From: Pyxicephalus adspersus
Taxonomy: Eukaryota; Chordata; Amphibia; Anura; Pyxicephalidae
Length of the DNA: 64,000 nt
Assembly (NCBI RefSeq): GCF_032062135.1
Contig: NC_092868.1
Location: 42,361,163-42,425,162, forward strand
Reading direction: 5' to 3'
Part shown: in pieces, positions 1 through 12,385 of the stretch
Layout of the letters: every line of letters begins with the position of its first letter
Position numbering within the stretch: position 1 is the stretch's first letter
Notes under the pieces: model-generated
What the model was told of the DNA's origin: nothing
Database searches by the model: none
Seen by the model: only the letters and a program-made list of their open reading frames with translations
Program-made: the position numbers and the translations under genes

Positions 1-375
1 TTACATTCAGGTTAGTATGTAGCTCTTTCCTGATCAGAATTAGGAAGGACCAGGTTTAGGAACCTTAGAGGTTACGAGGGGTAACTTTAGTTGTACTAAA
101 ATTATCTCTCATTTACAATAACTGACAAAATAAGGGGAAAAATCCCCAGATACCAAATGGATGAGGGCACCAGCAATATAAGGGGCATTACACTTCCATT
201 ATTATAAGGGGAAATACACTGATGACTAATATAAATTGACACACTAACAAAAGGTGAAGAAATCCTGTAAACTTCTAAGCATAACAATGTTGATTTTCTT
301 CCACAAACCACTAATCCCATCACCTACCACCCTTCCACATGTAATGGAATGGAGATGAAGACACAATCTATTTAA
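1..375. other. unannotated; possible family A trace
   Basis: No gene is visible. Between about 160 and 225 the repeated phrase 'ataaggggcatt/ataaggggaaat' resembles the middle of the family A repeat described at 2228, in minus orientation, but the match is too short to call. This stretch would lie in intron 1 of the minus-strand ACAP gene if that gene model is right. Confidence 0.3.
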
Positions 376-450
376 TGTACAACACTGCATAATATGTTGG
401 TGCTATATAAATCCTGTTTATTATTAATAATAATAATAATAATAATCTTT
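376..450 (+). repeat. L2-type LINE 3' tail with (TAA)n
   Basis: The sequence ends in the same block (TGTACARCRCTGCRTAATATG, then GGYGCTATATAAATCCTGTTTA) as the better preserved L2 fragment at 35180-35605, followed by a TAA microsatellite at 424-446. Only the last ~75 bases of the element remain. Identification rests on comparison within this window. Confidence 0.6.
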
Positions 451-2227
451 ATTATTGTGAAGCTAAAATGAAGTAATGGGTGTAGCCACTAATAAGTAAT
501 AGAACAAAAAACTAATGAAGCCCAAATAACTTTAAGCAGTGATAAGCTGCAATATATTTTTAGGGGCTTTGGGTTAGATATGCTTTATGAATCATATGCC
601 TACACATACACTTTAAATATAAACTGGCACAATAAAGAAATTGCTTCTCCCTGTCCTAGATCAGAAATAGAAAAGATAAAGTACATCTACCCAAAGGTAG
701 ATATTGATGGTAAAAATGCTCTGACAATTCGTATGCTCAAGTCAACAAGGATGCAGTAAAATGGAGAGGCCCATTCATCCTGCCGGAAAACAGAACTACA
801 TACAGAAGGGAGTGTACCGCATGTATAAACTATCCAAAGCAGAGAAGCAAGTGCTATTTCCAGATTTCCTGCACACATATAGGAAGATGATGGGATAACA
901 GACACTAAACGATGACGGTTCAAGGCAGGAAGGAAGCTTTCACAGGCACAATGTATTGTATTGTAGTAAAATGGGTTACTGACATGGACAGTGTACATTG
1001 TAATGTAAAAATGTTGCATGCCTTTACATCTGCGACTTGCGATAATGCATGGTTGTTCTATCACAGGCATTTCCAAACTTCAGGCTTGCAAGCATTACAA
1101 AACTAAAAGCTTACTATACCAGCCTTTGACTAGCCTGATCCCACATAAATCAAAGCCCAATCACTAAAACTTTAGGACTTGTTGGTTTTTTAAAAGTTGT
1201 TTTAGTTTTTTTGCAGCTTGTGTAATGCACAGTGCATTGTGCACAGTGCACAGTTTATTATATTATTATATTAAATATATATATATGTTTAATAATTGTT
1301 CAGCAACTGCCAATACCTGCAATATTCAGATTTAGGTAGAGTTACCCTTTACAGTTATTTAACTTCTGTGTGTGGGGGGGCATTTACAGTCAGCCTTTTT
1401 GCCAACTTTGAGGATTGCAATGTTACAGATGTACTTAAAAAAAAAAAAAAAAAAAAAAAAAGAAAGCTGCTAGAAAGACATTCCCAAATGCAGTTCTAAT
1501 TGATCCAACATCAAGTTCATGGCACCAAGCCAAGCTAGCTAAAACAACATGATTGTGCACAATGTCTAAAGAGCTAATGTTCAAAATGTTACCTGAAGGC
1601 AGCTCTAGGGCCACAGTCATGAAACAGAATTCATACATTTCAAAGGATAATATGGCACACCATCGACATTGCAGTTTATCCCCTAGATTTCACGGATAAC
1701 ACATTTCAAAGCTTTGTTCAGTCTTGAAGGGTTGCTCCATCTTAAAAGAGGTATTCAAAGTTTGGAATATGTTGGAACTTTGAACCACCTAAATTTTTGG
1801 GGTCATTTAACCCACCACTCCACAGCGAATATTAAATATGCGCCCATCAGCTCCAGGTAAGGACTAAATGGTCGATTGCAAATTGTTTTACGTCTGTACA
1901 ACAGAACTGCCACTGTTGGAGTTCCTGACCGTCCCTGCTGACCGGACCTTCTATTAGCTTGCTTCCAGATTGGCAAAAGGGAACCCTAACCATAAAATAC
2001 CCAAATTTAGTCTGGCATTGAGAACTTGCAGAAAGCAAAGACATCACCACCTCAGCATTCAGGTTTTGTGGTTGAGGGCAGGCCTACACGTTGCATCAAT
2101 GAAGGGGGTCACAAGTAATTTTGTAGTGATTGCGCCAGCATAGGAAGGTATCAGGGCTTGGAAGAAGACCAATGTAAAGGCACGTATAATTGAGCTTTAT
2201 ATAGACCCTTTGCTCTAAAGTAGCCTT
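451..2227. other. unannotated; poly-A tracts, AT-rich
   Basis: No recognisable gene. It contains an AT-rich patch at 1255-1290 and a run of about 25 A at 1437-1461. Open frames on both strands at 687-1106 have no recognisable motif and no splice context and are treated as chance. Confidence 0.4.
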
Positions 2228-2463
2228 TCTCAACATGGGGGGAACCCCATGAAAAACATTCAGGTCTTAGGGAACCCCTACTATACTTTCTATAGCCACA
2301 GCTCACAGTACATTAGTATGGTGGTCAGAAGAAGAATTCTTCTTACATTGCTGGCCAGCGAGAGGAATTTAATCCTTACAGCCAAAAAGATCATTGGAGG
2401 TCACGTGAACTGACCTGAGAGGTACCAATTGCTCAAGGAACCCCAAGCTGTGAAACACTGTTC
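2228..2463 (+). repeat. family A interspersed repeat ('GGAACCCC' ends)
   Basis: The element begins CCTTTCTCAACATGGGGGGA and ends in GGAACCCCAAGCTGTGAAAC. Related copies in this window at 7331, 23062, 26110, 30063 and 33063 share this order: TTTCTCAAC start, GGAACCCCT, 'TGGTCAG..AATGCCCCTTACATT', then 'GGAACCCCTGGCAACCTCTGGAGGAAC' near the end. The two ends are roughly complementary (CTTTCTCAAC and GTTGAGAA), so a non-autonomous DNA transposon, possibly hAT-like, is likely. I cannot name it. Confidence 0.6.
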
Positions 2464-3187
2464 CAAAGAATCAAGGTGACAGGGCCTTTTTAAAGCAAAC
2501 ATGGCAACTCATTTCTTTTACAGTACAGTACGAATCTACTTGGAATCCACCTTGAAATCACTTACACAGAAAAAGGGAAAGGATAACGAGTAAGCTGCCA
2601 AAAGAAAGTCAGTGAAGGTACTGTGAATGGAAACAAAAACGATTACAGAGACATTTTTGTTATCTGCATCCCATCTGCTTCCGGCCCACAGGAAGTCCCC
2701 AGACCTCCAGGCCCAGCTGCAGCTTCTGTCTACCCTTGGGAAGAAGGTCAGTGAATGCGTTCTCTTCCTATTGAATGGCAATGTCACCCAGAAGAGAAAG
2801 ACGGCAAAAGTTAATTAATGCAGCCTTTTAGAATCCTCCTCTGCTGTCACTGGAGAAGTAAGTTGTAAGAATTCCAAGCTTACACAGCAGTAATCATAAT
2901 AATTCATGTTGTGTAATAGTCAGTAAACAAGGGGACAAGGTAAGCATCTCCTTCAACGTCCTTAATGCAGATCGTTCCCCTATTTTTCTACATTACCGAT
3001 ACTTTTTCTTTAGCCAAGCATTCAAAAAAAGAAAATACATATCCTTTTTTATTGGTGCAAATGACCCGTCTCTATAACGCCTTTACGTCCACTACTAAAT
3101 ATCTAAAAATGTTGTAATCCCAGGCAAGTGCAATGGATTTGGCAATGGGTCCACATGTATGGGATGGTATGTGAGACTGGGTGCACA

Positions 3188-3212
3188 TGCATGGTATGGT
3201 ATGGTATGGTGG
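3188..3212. repeat. (GGTAT)n microsatellite
   Basis: About four copies of GGTAT in a row follow 'catgcat'. It is a simple repeat without other signal. Confidence 0.7.
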
Positions 3213-4296
3213 GTGAACATGGCAGCTTATAGCATGTCATCATAGGAGCCAGCAAAGAATATGATGAGGAGAAAACTGGTGCTCATAACCAAAATGATGT
3301 AGAACAAGAGATGAAGCAAATGGACAATTTCAAAGAATATATAAGGTATGAAGGTATATAGACAGATATATAAAAAAAATTTTATCACTTTTAATATTTG
3401 AGATTCAGAATTGAGGAAGGATAGGGTGCTCATCTTCAATTCCACTTTAGGCCCATGTAACTATTTGCTGCACATTGTGAAGCAAAATGTAACCTTTGAC
3501 AGGTACCACATTATCCAATTGGCCAATTTGTGTTACAATTTGTACACAATTATTGCTACATGGATTGCCTTAATAAAATACCCCGAGAATTGCAGGTTTG
3601 CCTAAAGAAGGTCCAACTCCCTCCCCAAAAAACAGCAAACTGAGTGAGAAATATAGGTCATTAAAATCCTTGTTTTATACTTTATCATTTTTTGTGTGAC
3701 TGTAAAATTGTTACCCACAATGCCCTGCTGTCAAACTAATCCAACACCATTGTAATTTAGAATCTCAGTAGCGGAAGGATGTAATTGTAGTGACACACAC
3801 AGAAAATTGGTTGTAATGGTATTATCAGAAATATTAGAAGGACGTCATCAGACAAAAGCTTACTAGCCTCCAGGCATCAATGTGCCAGAAATAATCACAG
3901 ACTATCTATGCAATCTGATCTTGCAAACTGTTAATTTAGCCAGCAAAATCCCTTCGCTGTCTTCCTGCATTTGTGATTTTTCAAAGCGAGAGTTGCATTG
4001 TGTTAGTCAATTTCCATACATAGATGTGGTTTTTTTTCACTTTGTTATTTGTGATTATTAAAGGCACCCCGACTAGCACTATATTGCCCTAAGTTTCTAA
4101 CTAAAGATAAAATTGAGAAAAGCAGCAAAATGTACAAAAGAAATGCATGTATGTGAATAGTTTTAGTCACTAAAATATATGTAGTACTGTTTAGCTAGGT
4201 TTTGTGATTTGGGAATCTCTGCCAGACAACATGGACATGTCTTGGACCTTTCTGATCACTACATTGCTTTAATCAATGCAAACCTGCTCTGGACTG

Positions 4297-4528
4297 CGAA
4301 TGGCCAGAACCTTGATCGGTTCCGTGTGCTGACCCTGGATTACAGATAATGAATGGTCAGAACCAGGATTGGCTCTGTGTAGTCGCCCCAAATTACAGAT
4401 GTTAAATGGCCAGAACCTTTTACAGATGTTTATATCTGTATAAACTGTAAGTTATATTTGTATAATTTTTATTTGTTTATATATTTGTTATATTTGTTTA
4501 TATCTGTATAATCTGTAAGTTATATTTG
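4297..4528. repeat. degenerate ~60-bp tandem repeat plus 33-bp direct repeat
   Basis: The phrase 'gaatggccagaacctt..' recurs three times from 4297 to 4420, alternating with 'ttacagat' and 'ctgtgtg'. It is followed by a phrase beginning 'tatatctgtataa.ctgtaag' that occurs at about 4430 and again at about 4497. It looks like decayed local duplication and carries no coding potential. Confidence 0.55.
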
Positions 4529-5275
4529 GGCACTTTCAGTAGTTGTAGATATATGCAAAAAGAAAAACTGAAGGGTTAAAGAAAATTCAAAAAATCAAAA
4601 AGCAGCTTTGCAATATTCACCCACTCTCTGTTCCTGTCTACCATCAACTCACCACTTTGAGGTCCAGTGTTACTCAACCAAAAAATCATTTACCACCCTT
4701 CTTAGCTCCAGATGTCACGGGCACAGCTCCTGGAGCTTTGTGACCCTATTGGCGTTGGCTCACAGTACATGTTATAAGGAGCGGCACTGACGTCATACCA
4801 CCAGCAACACTCTTTAGAGTACTGAAAATGGCCCAGAATTGGCGACATCATAACATCAGCAACACATTTTTTGGGGTACTGAAGATGACCCACCATTTCC
4901 AGAGTGAGAATAGGACTCAGATGTCAACAGTCTGGAAAGAAGATGACTTATCTCCAGTTCTTTGTTTTCTTTGTAATCTTCACTTCTGTAGCACATTGAC
5001 AGATGTCATGAGCTGTTTCATATATCTGTTCAAGTTACTGAACTGTGCATTAAAACGTTGGTGCATGCCTAAATATAAATACATTACATTGTTTAGATAT
5101 GCTTATATGTAGGCTTGCACTAACTTGGTAAGCATTATCAGACTGACTATTAGCCCAAAGAGCAGGAGATAGGGCAGTGGGCTCAAATTCTAAAGCTTTG
5201 GCACCTTTCTTAGTAGTACAGCATCGTAAGGAAAAAGGATCAATAGACAGATTAATGAAAAATTAGGCCCTAACT

Positions 5276-5597
5276 CAAGCTACGTACACATGTGAAATGG
5301 TTCTCATCTGATAATCTCAGGGCCGATATCGAACGACAATCTTGTGTGTGTACAGCGCTCGTTGTCCATCTCCCTAACTATTGTCCTGTTGGATCCATGG
5401 ACGATAATTGTAATGCAAGTGATAGGAAGAGAGGGCATCGGGGTGCCGCTCCGTCATTCTCCCCCTCCCCTCTCCATAGAGCAGAATGGTGCTGTATATG
5501 TACAGCACTCGTTCATGCATCGTGCAGTCGTTTCCGTCGTAAAGTTTCGTAAAAGATCCTTTCCAGCGACAATTATTGCACATGTGTATATAGCCTA
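5276..5597. mobile_element. foldback MITE with ACACATGTG inverted ends
   Basis: The left end CAAGCTACGTACACATGTG and the right end (read on the minus strand) CTTAGGCTATATACACATGTG form terminal inverted repeats of about 20 bases. The interior is pyrimidine/purine-skewed and has near-repeats such as GTACAGCGCTCGTT and GTACAGCACTCGTT. It has no transposase, so it is non-autonomous. I associate this family with frog genomes from general knowledge, but superfamily is not clear. Open frames on both strands here are by-products of the inverted structure. Confidence 0.65.
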
Positions 5598-7224
5598 AGA
5601 AAGAAGCTAGTCTAATTGATATCGCTATAGATTGCAACCAGAACAGAGAAGCTACTTACCTTGCACATGGCCTACGGGTACATCCCACCTTGTGAAGTGG
5701 CACGCTAGGGCTCAGCTTTGCCCAACTAGTAGTTTGTAGTTAGTTAACCAACTACACAATCGAGAGGGTTGCAGCTGCCCCCTTGGACAATTACCAGGCC
5801 CTGGGCTCCTGCCTGGGTTGCCTTGTGGATGAACTAGCTCTAGAAGGATCACAAGAGCATGCATACATTTTTTATACAATACATATGGTACCATGGTTTA
5901 CTTTATTGTTCACTTGAAGCCAATATTATACCAGTTCTCGGTTTCTAATCTATACTAGTATCTGACTAATGTAGCCAGCCACATCTACTTCCATTCAACA
6001 AAGTCCACTTGTATGCGGTTTGGTATTTATTAAAAAAATTTGTGAAGACACCTATATTTCAGAAAGTCTGATTTTTATTTTACGCATCAAAAGATATTTA
6101 TTTTAGAGTACTCTGTAATCCTGCCATACAAAATTAATCTCCCATGTAGCTTACCTCTGACATATAAAAATTAAAGAAAAAAAATCATAAATATACATAA
6201 AAGATACAAAAGTAACATGACATAAGAAACAAGCAGTACATCTGCTCTGGAGATGTCCCCGATGTCATGTTATATATTAGGAAATCTAACCCTAGAAAGG
6301 CAGCTGAAGATGTCATGAGATTTCCTTTCCAAGCGTTACAATGATCCTTCAGAATATTCGAGGTTCTCTAACATCTTCCACCATCTCTTGTGACTTCCAT
6401 GCACAGTGCCCCGGAGCGGTCATCCAAGGACGGTCTAGGAACGTCTCACATAATCAGCATCAAGGGCTGGGGAGAAGACCCTTGCTATGTCTATGTTCCA
6501 GCTGTTCTCGATATTTCCAAATACATCCACCAAATGTTAAAAGGGACAATAATAACAAAAAATCTTCTTGTATTAAAATAACCTCCATTTTGTAAATATA
6601 CAATTGCTTGAACTGGACAAAGCTCAGCATTTTGTTAACTACTATGCCCCCCTCCATAAAATAGTAAAAGTAAAGATAACTCTTTGCAGACTTGCTTTAT
6701 GGGCACTTTTTATTTTTCCTAAAATAACCACAGGCTCCCTGGCTCCATTAAATGATTTGTTATTTCTTTGCAGGAAATTAATTGAATATATTTTGTTTTT
6801 AAATTGGAGGGGGAAAGCCTCAGATAAGCATCAAAAAAGCAAAAAATGAAAATAAACCACGCAGCGTGATAGGCCAACCCCGCCAAAATTAATGTTTTAA
6901 GGATAAGTCATGGGAGAGAATCATATAGAATTTTATAGGAAGTAACAAGGCAGGAACAGCCATTGCAAATAGAAAAAAGTGGCCATGGGGTAATTATGTT
7001 GTGGCCCGCTAGGAGAGTTAGGCGAATATTTAATTGGAACAAGGGGAGTTGACACCAAACTTTGATGACAGCAACCTCAAAGGGTTCTCTATAAATCAGT
7101 TCTCTATATATCACTAGATAAAGCTTCCTGACCGCTTACAACATTTCATTCACATGGTTTAATGCTTTTTCAATACATAAGGAAAAGTCTATTGGTGTAT
7201 TGTTGTAATTGCTTGAAAAGTGTT
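5598..7224. other. unannotated intronic/intergenic DNA
   Basis: No gene or recognisable repeat. Two overlapping open frames at 6341-6595 lack splice sites and known motifs. The phrase GCCTACGGGTACATCCCACC at about 5670 recalls the start of 5S rRNA but does not continue as 5S. Confidence 0.35.
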
Positions 7225-7325
7225 AGGCTATAGTAGTGTGACCCAACTTTTCCGTAACCACCCAAAAACAACCAGGTTACTGAAAAGTGCCAGGTGATGC
7301 ACCCGGCTAAAAGAGGCTGGGAAGA
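7225..7325 (-). repeat. dispersed repeat, inverted relative to 18186
   Basis: Read on the minus strand it gives CCCAGCCTCTTTTAGCCGGG, then GCACTTTTCAGTAAC, GGTGGTTAC and GTTGGGTCAC. The same order is found on the plus strand at 18186-18275. Two copies in opposite orientation 11 kb apart show that this is a dispersed repeat, of unknown class. Confidence 0.6.
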
Positions 7326-7330
7326 CCACA

Positions 7331-7661
7331 TATGGACACATTGTAGATCAGCCATTCTGAACCAGGATTCTGTGTAACCTTAGGGCTCCTCCACAGATTA
7401 CTAGAGATTTCTTTAGATGTGAATGATTGACCTTCCACTTGCTGTTCCTAAGCCAACACCAGCCAGTAGCATGACGCCAGAGTTCATTTAGGATGTCTGT
7501 AAGGGTGGCAATCAGACAGTCATTTTTAACTTCCAATTGACCACTAAAGTAAGGGGCATTTTTTTCCCATTGACACCCATCACATGGCTTTAGCAGGGCT
7601 TGCATGAGAACTGGAAATTATTTTTAGGGGTATTCCATGGTAAAAAGGTTTAGAAAGGTTG
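7331..7661 (-). repeat. family A interspersed repeat
   Basis: On the minus strand it runs CCAACCTTTCTAAACCTTTT, then a 'GGAATACCCCT' block, 'ATGCCCCTTACTTTAGTGGTC', and ends near 'GGAGGAGCCCTAAGG' and 'CCTGGTTCAGAATGGCT'. The order matches the copies at 23062 and 26110. Confidence 0.6.
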
Positions 7662-8594
7662 GATTACATAACTGTCTCTTGAGGCAAACTATTGTGATCA
7701 ATTTAGATGAAAATCTGGTGCGTGTACAGTGGCCCCCAAGGTTATCTAGTGATTTGCTATTTATTAAATAAATAAATAAATGAATAAATTAAAATAGAAT
7801 TATTTTCTATTGTTAAATAGGACAAGTTCAGCTTTAAGTTTATTGCAGTCAGAAAGCTGTACACGGTTTAGATTTAGAAGAAAAAAAAAAAAGAAATGTG
7901 ATCCTGCGATCTAATATAATTTTTTTTCATTTCTGAAAACATACTCAAAGGCACGATGCGTCTTAAACCTGTAATTTAAGTGGTGTACTGGGATACTGTA
8001 GTTTGGTTCATCCTTAAATTGTTATCACCTCTGGCCTTCAAATGTGAACAGAGAAGCCAATAACCCGTAAGTAATTTTTGAAGAGGCTTATAAAGCTCTT
8101 TTTAAGGTCAAACCAAGCTCCCTGGAGGGAATTTCATTATAGGTTAAAATGTTGGCAAGTAGAACTTTTAAATGTCTTAATGCAAAACCTCGTAGATGGA
8201 AATGACAGACGTAATGGGCCTTGTATAAAAACTGCCTGCAGCAAGGAATAGATTTCTTATATAAAGAACCTGATCGGTTGCTGTGAGCAATGTACCCCTT
8301 CTTCCTATAATTCCTGCTCATCTAACCCACCACATGGCCATTCCAATGAGCTGTACTGAATACTAATATGCATTTCATTGGTGAGGCATAAGAGCTTTAT
8401 CCAATCAGATTTTTCAGTGTTCGAACAGAAATGACAAAGTGTATTGGTTAGACTCGATTAAAGTATTTTGCGTATTAGCTTGTTTTATAGAGTAGGCTTC
8501 TGGAACAAAAACAAAGTATCTATAGCTGATTTTTTTGTTTTGGATTGAGTGGCGAAGGTTTAGAAGCTTTATCAATGTTCTCAAACCTGTCTCT
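7662..8594. other. unannotated; (TAAA)n and TTAA-element end
   Basis: No gene is seen. There is a TAAA simple repeat at 7762-7790, and GTTCAGCTTTAA near 7815-7826 resembles the end of the TTAAAGYRGAAC repeats at 11923 and 62262. Confidence 0.35.
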
Positions 8595-8792
8595 GAGGAG
8601 ATTTACCTTTTTGTTCTGGACAGTGGGACAGAAAGTGAAGAAAATCCAAACTTTTGAGATGTAGGACTGAAACAAAGAAGAGAAGAAATCTCTCCAATGA
8701 GGACACTTGTTTCAGTGACAACTAGACTTATTTCACCCAGGAGAAAATTACAATCAATTCTAGAACCTGGGGGATCTCCCCAGTAGGTCATA
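8595..8792. repeat. probable anuran repeat ('GGGGAGATTTCCC' type)
   Basis: The block contains GAGGAGATTTACC, GACAGTGGGACAGAAAGTGAAG, CTCCAATGAGGACACTTGTT, CAGTGACAACTAG and CTGGGGGATCTCCCC. This order resembles a repeat I know from frog sequences, with the two ends roughly complementary. Similar phrases recur at 21601-21765 and 45785-46090. A 62-residue open frame on the minus strand here is a shadow. Confidence 0.5.
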
Positions 8793-11700
8793 TATGGCTA
8801 AATAAAACGACTGATCTCAGCCATTTTCTCATTCCCCTCAAAAAATAGAAAAAAATGGCTTAAAATGTACTGTAAGGTGAAACACCACTACTCTCCTTCT
8901 CCAACCCCTCCAAATTTCACCTGCCTCCCCCCCACCCCTGGTCTGACACCATTACCAGGACTTCTTATCCTTCCTTTGAAAGTGTAGGCAGACTTTTTGG
9001 GGGGAGAATTTTGAACTTTGAACAATGGAGGGAAGGGCTAAAAAAGGAGTTCAAAAGAATATGCCCAGCTGTGAATAGAATACTGGATCATTTTTCATTA
9101 TGAGACTTTGCATACTTGATTTTACATATATTCTATTCACTTTTCAAAGTGTCCAATGAGTTTAACTGGAAAGGATGATACAATATAAAGTAATTATTGG
9201 TAACACTAACCAAAAATATATGTGCCTAGAAATGAACACTAAAATATAGTGGTCATGAACCCTACAATTATTTTAATTTTCTTCTTCAGAATAAGAAGAA
9301 TATTCTGTTCAGAAAGAACACAATGGGAAATGTGTTATTCCCTTTCTTTATAGGAAAAGGGAAGACTTGCAAACAGTAATGCACAGAAGTCAAAAGTCAG
9401 AGCCTTAGAATGCTGTTATGAACATTTCAGAAACAATGCTTCAGAAGGGGCATGTCAGTAGTTTATATGGGCCCTATATAGCCAAGCTAAGAATGAACAA
9501 TGGACACGTGGTGGTGTGGCAGAGGGTCTTTTAACCCTGATGGTCTTTTAGTAAAAGCTGTCATTGTTGCTGGTGATAACATAGAGGGAAAGGGCATAGG
9601 ATGGTAACCAAATACATCTGGCAAACCCAAAGGATGTCCAAGTCCAAAGATGAAATCAATGGAGTGAAGTGTAATCACACAGGACTACAATTATAAAACA
9701 AGTGGTTTGGTTTCCATGGGTTATCACCCTTTGCCTTAATAAACAAGCCTGCATAGTTTGCTTTAAACACTCTTTTGTTGAACCCGTTTAAGGTAAAAAG
9801 AATTTACCAGACAACATTTGTAACCACCAGACCATAAACAAAGCAAAGTAAAAACAGATACCATCTGAGCAACAGGTTGGGCGAAAGTGAAACGTTTAAA
9901 GTAGTTTAAATGGAATCTCATTTAAAACCTAAACCAACTCTGTTGTGCTTGAAGTGTGTAGTTTATGTTTAGACTACATATAATGTGAGGGTGTAAATAC
10001 CAGTTACGGGAATGGAAGGCCTGAAAAACAAGTCATCTAAAGAAACTCTTGAGTAAAAGTAAAGTACTTAGAGAACTATTGATATTAGGAGGCGGTTAGA
10101 TGGACATGATGTGAACACGTTGCAAAAGCCAAACATTTTCTTTTTTAATTTGTTTAAAAAATTACTAAAAAAAAACAATAAAACAATATGGAAGCCCAGA
10201 TCACTAAAGTGTGCATGTTAATGTGCAAGCAATGGAATATGCTGTCTGCAATGAGCTAGTTACTAATATTTCATAGAGGGCTTAATATTGGCCCGGGGAC
10301 TTTTACAGACCCATTACTATTGCTCATTGAGATGTTTTCATGCTAACTATCCTATATCTATAAATATATATGTCAAGGATCTGCAATGGGGTAAAGGGGA
10401 ACATAAAATTACAAGATCCTCCACATCACGTGTTATTTGCTTTTTATGATCTTGTTAATGTAGAATTACGTGCTGCATCTAAACATTTAATAAAAAGTAT
10501 AATGCTGCATTTAACCCACATTGAAAAGGACACGTCTTCCTAATGGTATCTACAACAAAGAAGTACCAACCTTATGTGTCCCATGGTCCTAGTACTAGCC
10601 CACTGCAGTCTCATGCCAATAAGGGTAACGGAGAGGTTATACAGAATAGAACCATGACAGCCCCAAGACAGATTCGGGTGACTGCCGACTTATGAAGAAC
10701 TACCATTTAAATCACTTAAACAAATGTAATTAATTTAGATTCTGCTGGTATAACTACCTAAACCTGCCTTTCTTTTTTTTATTTCTGTAACATTCTTTTG
10801 GTACAAGAGGTAAAACATAGGACAATATTGCACTATACTCTTACATATATTTAGTGGATTGATGGCTTCAGTTAAATAGTGATGCCGCTTCATTGTCCAA
10901 TCAGTAGGCTGTGGTGGATTTGTGACCAAGCTGTGTCACCTAACTGCAGTGGAGAAAGTGAAGTTAGGGACCTGACTATGCTGAACTGGCTAATCAAAGT
11001 TTATTTTTTATTTTGCCCAGCAATCATGTACCATGAGCCTGGAGAAGATGGGTAAAGCCATCAGGCATCTTTTACGTGCCACTAAGGCCACACAGACTAT
11101 ACATATGGTCCTCCATACTGTTGTTAGGGTTCTGCAAGGGGTCAAACATTAAGTACTGTACAGAAATTATAGAATTCAGGAAAATTCAGTACAGATAGTC
11201 AGATCCAAGCATGCCTGAGCAGATGCTGTTTACACGACAAGCAATGCCGTTGAGTCACAGATGTATGAGGCTGGTTCACTGCTGGTCTCCTTTATGTTAT
11301 TTACTCTGCTGCGAAAGAACACTTAAAGAGGCAGCAAGCCAAAGAGTTTATTTAAAGGATTGTTCAACTATGAGGCCCATTTTGTTGGCCTTCTGTCTCC
11401 CTTCTGCTTTTCCTTAGCCATACGCTGGGTTTGTTTAGTCTGTGGAACACCCCTCACAAAAACATTCTGAAGTTGTCAGCAGCCAAAAATATTTAAAACT
11501 AGCAGGGAGCTGCTAACCCTAGCCAGAAAAACATTGTTTTAAAGACAGGGTATCTATATTAATAAAAAATAAGATCTGTATTCAGATGAATGTGTGTGGG
11601 TTTACAGCATCTTTTTACATGATTCTTTGTTACTTGAGAATCCTAGAAGGTGCAACCTGGAACCACCAGAGAACACAAGAAGCACAAAGGAGGTTGTCTC

Positions 11701-11922
11701 TATGTAAAAGCCAAATTTCCATTCGTTACTATAGAATTCTGCAGTACATGATGGCTACCATGAGGTCCTGTTGTCTTAACACAAATGGACCTGTCATTTA
11801 TACAGTACATTCAACTGGCTTCAGAATAAACATCCATGGCAGTCAAAGTTTAAGGCTACAGAAAGTCCCAGTAAAAAACAAAAAAATTGCAAAATCCCTT
11901 TTAAGGTTTATAATAATTAAGG
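8793..11922. other. unannotated AT-rich DNA
   Basis: No coding exon, RNA gene or clear repeat could be supported in this 3.1-kb stretch. It has a pyrimidine-rich patch near 8890-8945. Confidence 0.35.
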
Positions 11923-11976
11923 ATAAAGTAGAACTAAAGTTTCACTTTAAAATTTGCCAGCAGGCAAGGCTTTTTT

Positions 11977-12016
<40 letters not shown>

Positions 12017-12190
12017 GATGTCCCTTCTGCAATAAGCATTCTTACCTCACAAAGTGGGGTTTTCTTTTGTCAAAGTGTCCCAGCCCATCAAGATGGCAGA
12101 ATATCAGAATGAGGAAGGGAAGAAGGAACAAGATGGCAGTGCCTGTGACTGAGGACAAGGGAGTATATATGGGGTTTAGTTGTACTTTAA
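11923..12190. mobile_element. TTAAAGYRGAAC-type MITE with internal poly-A
   Basis: The left end reads ATAAAGTAGAACTAAAG and the right end, on the minus strand, TTAAAGTACAACTAAACCCC. They therefore form inverted repeats with TTAA-like outer bases. A run of about 35 A lies at 11979-12013. The phrase 'GATGTCCCTTCTGCAATAA' is shared with the element at 62262. TTAA target preference suggests the Kolobok/T2 or piggyBac-like groups; Kolobok/T2 seems more likely but is an inference. Confidence 0.6.
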
Positions 12191-12294
12191 TATCAAGATT
12201 TTAATGATGTGTTTCCAAAGAAAGATCCCCATTACTTCTAGTTTAGTTGTCAAAAAGATCAATAAAAGTGCCTTAAAAACTTTAACCCCTCCCC

Positions 12295-12385
12295 AGTTGG
12301 AGTTCCACTTTAAGTACACCTGCTTAAATGTATAATGCACAGCTGTTATGTTACACATAGAAAATTCTTGTGTAAAGCAGAACTA
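12295..12385. repeat. remnant ends of TTAA-type MITEs
   Basis: GAGTTCCACTTTAAG at about 12300-12314 and TAAAGCAGAACTAAG at about 12373-12388 look like the facing termini of the same TTAAAGYRGAAC family. The interior of each is missing or unrecognisable. Confidence 0.4.

Noticed and set aside
687..1076. 129-residue open frame on the minus strand
   Set aside because: No recognisable domain, no splice signals, and an overlapping frame on the other strand. Composition fits chance in AT-rich DNA.
5655..5700. 5S rRNA or U1 snRNA-like start (ACTTACCTTG, GCCTACGGGTACATCCCACC)
   Set aside because: Similarity stops after about 20 bases and no polymerase III or Sm-site features follow.
6341..6595. Overlapping open frames on the plus strand with protein-like phrases
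   Set aside because: No splice sites, no family recognised, and two frames are equally open.
11586..12035. 149-residue open frame on the plus strand, the longest in the window
   Set aside because: Its end is a poly-lysine made by the poly-A run inside a MITE, and the rest has no known motif.
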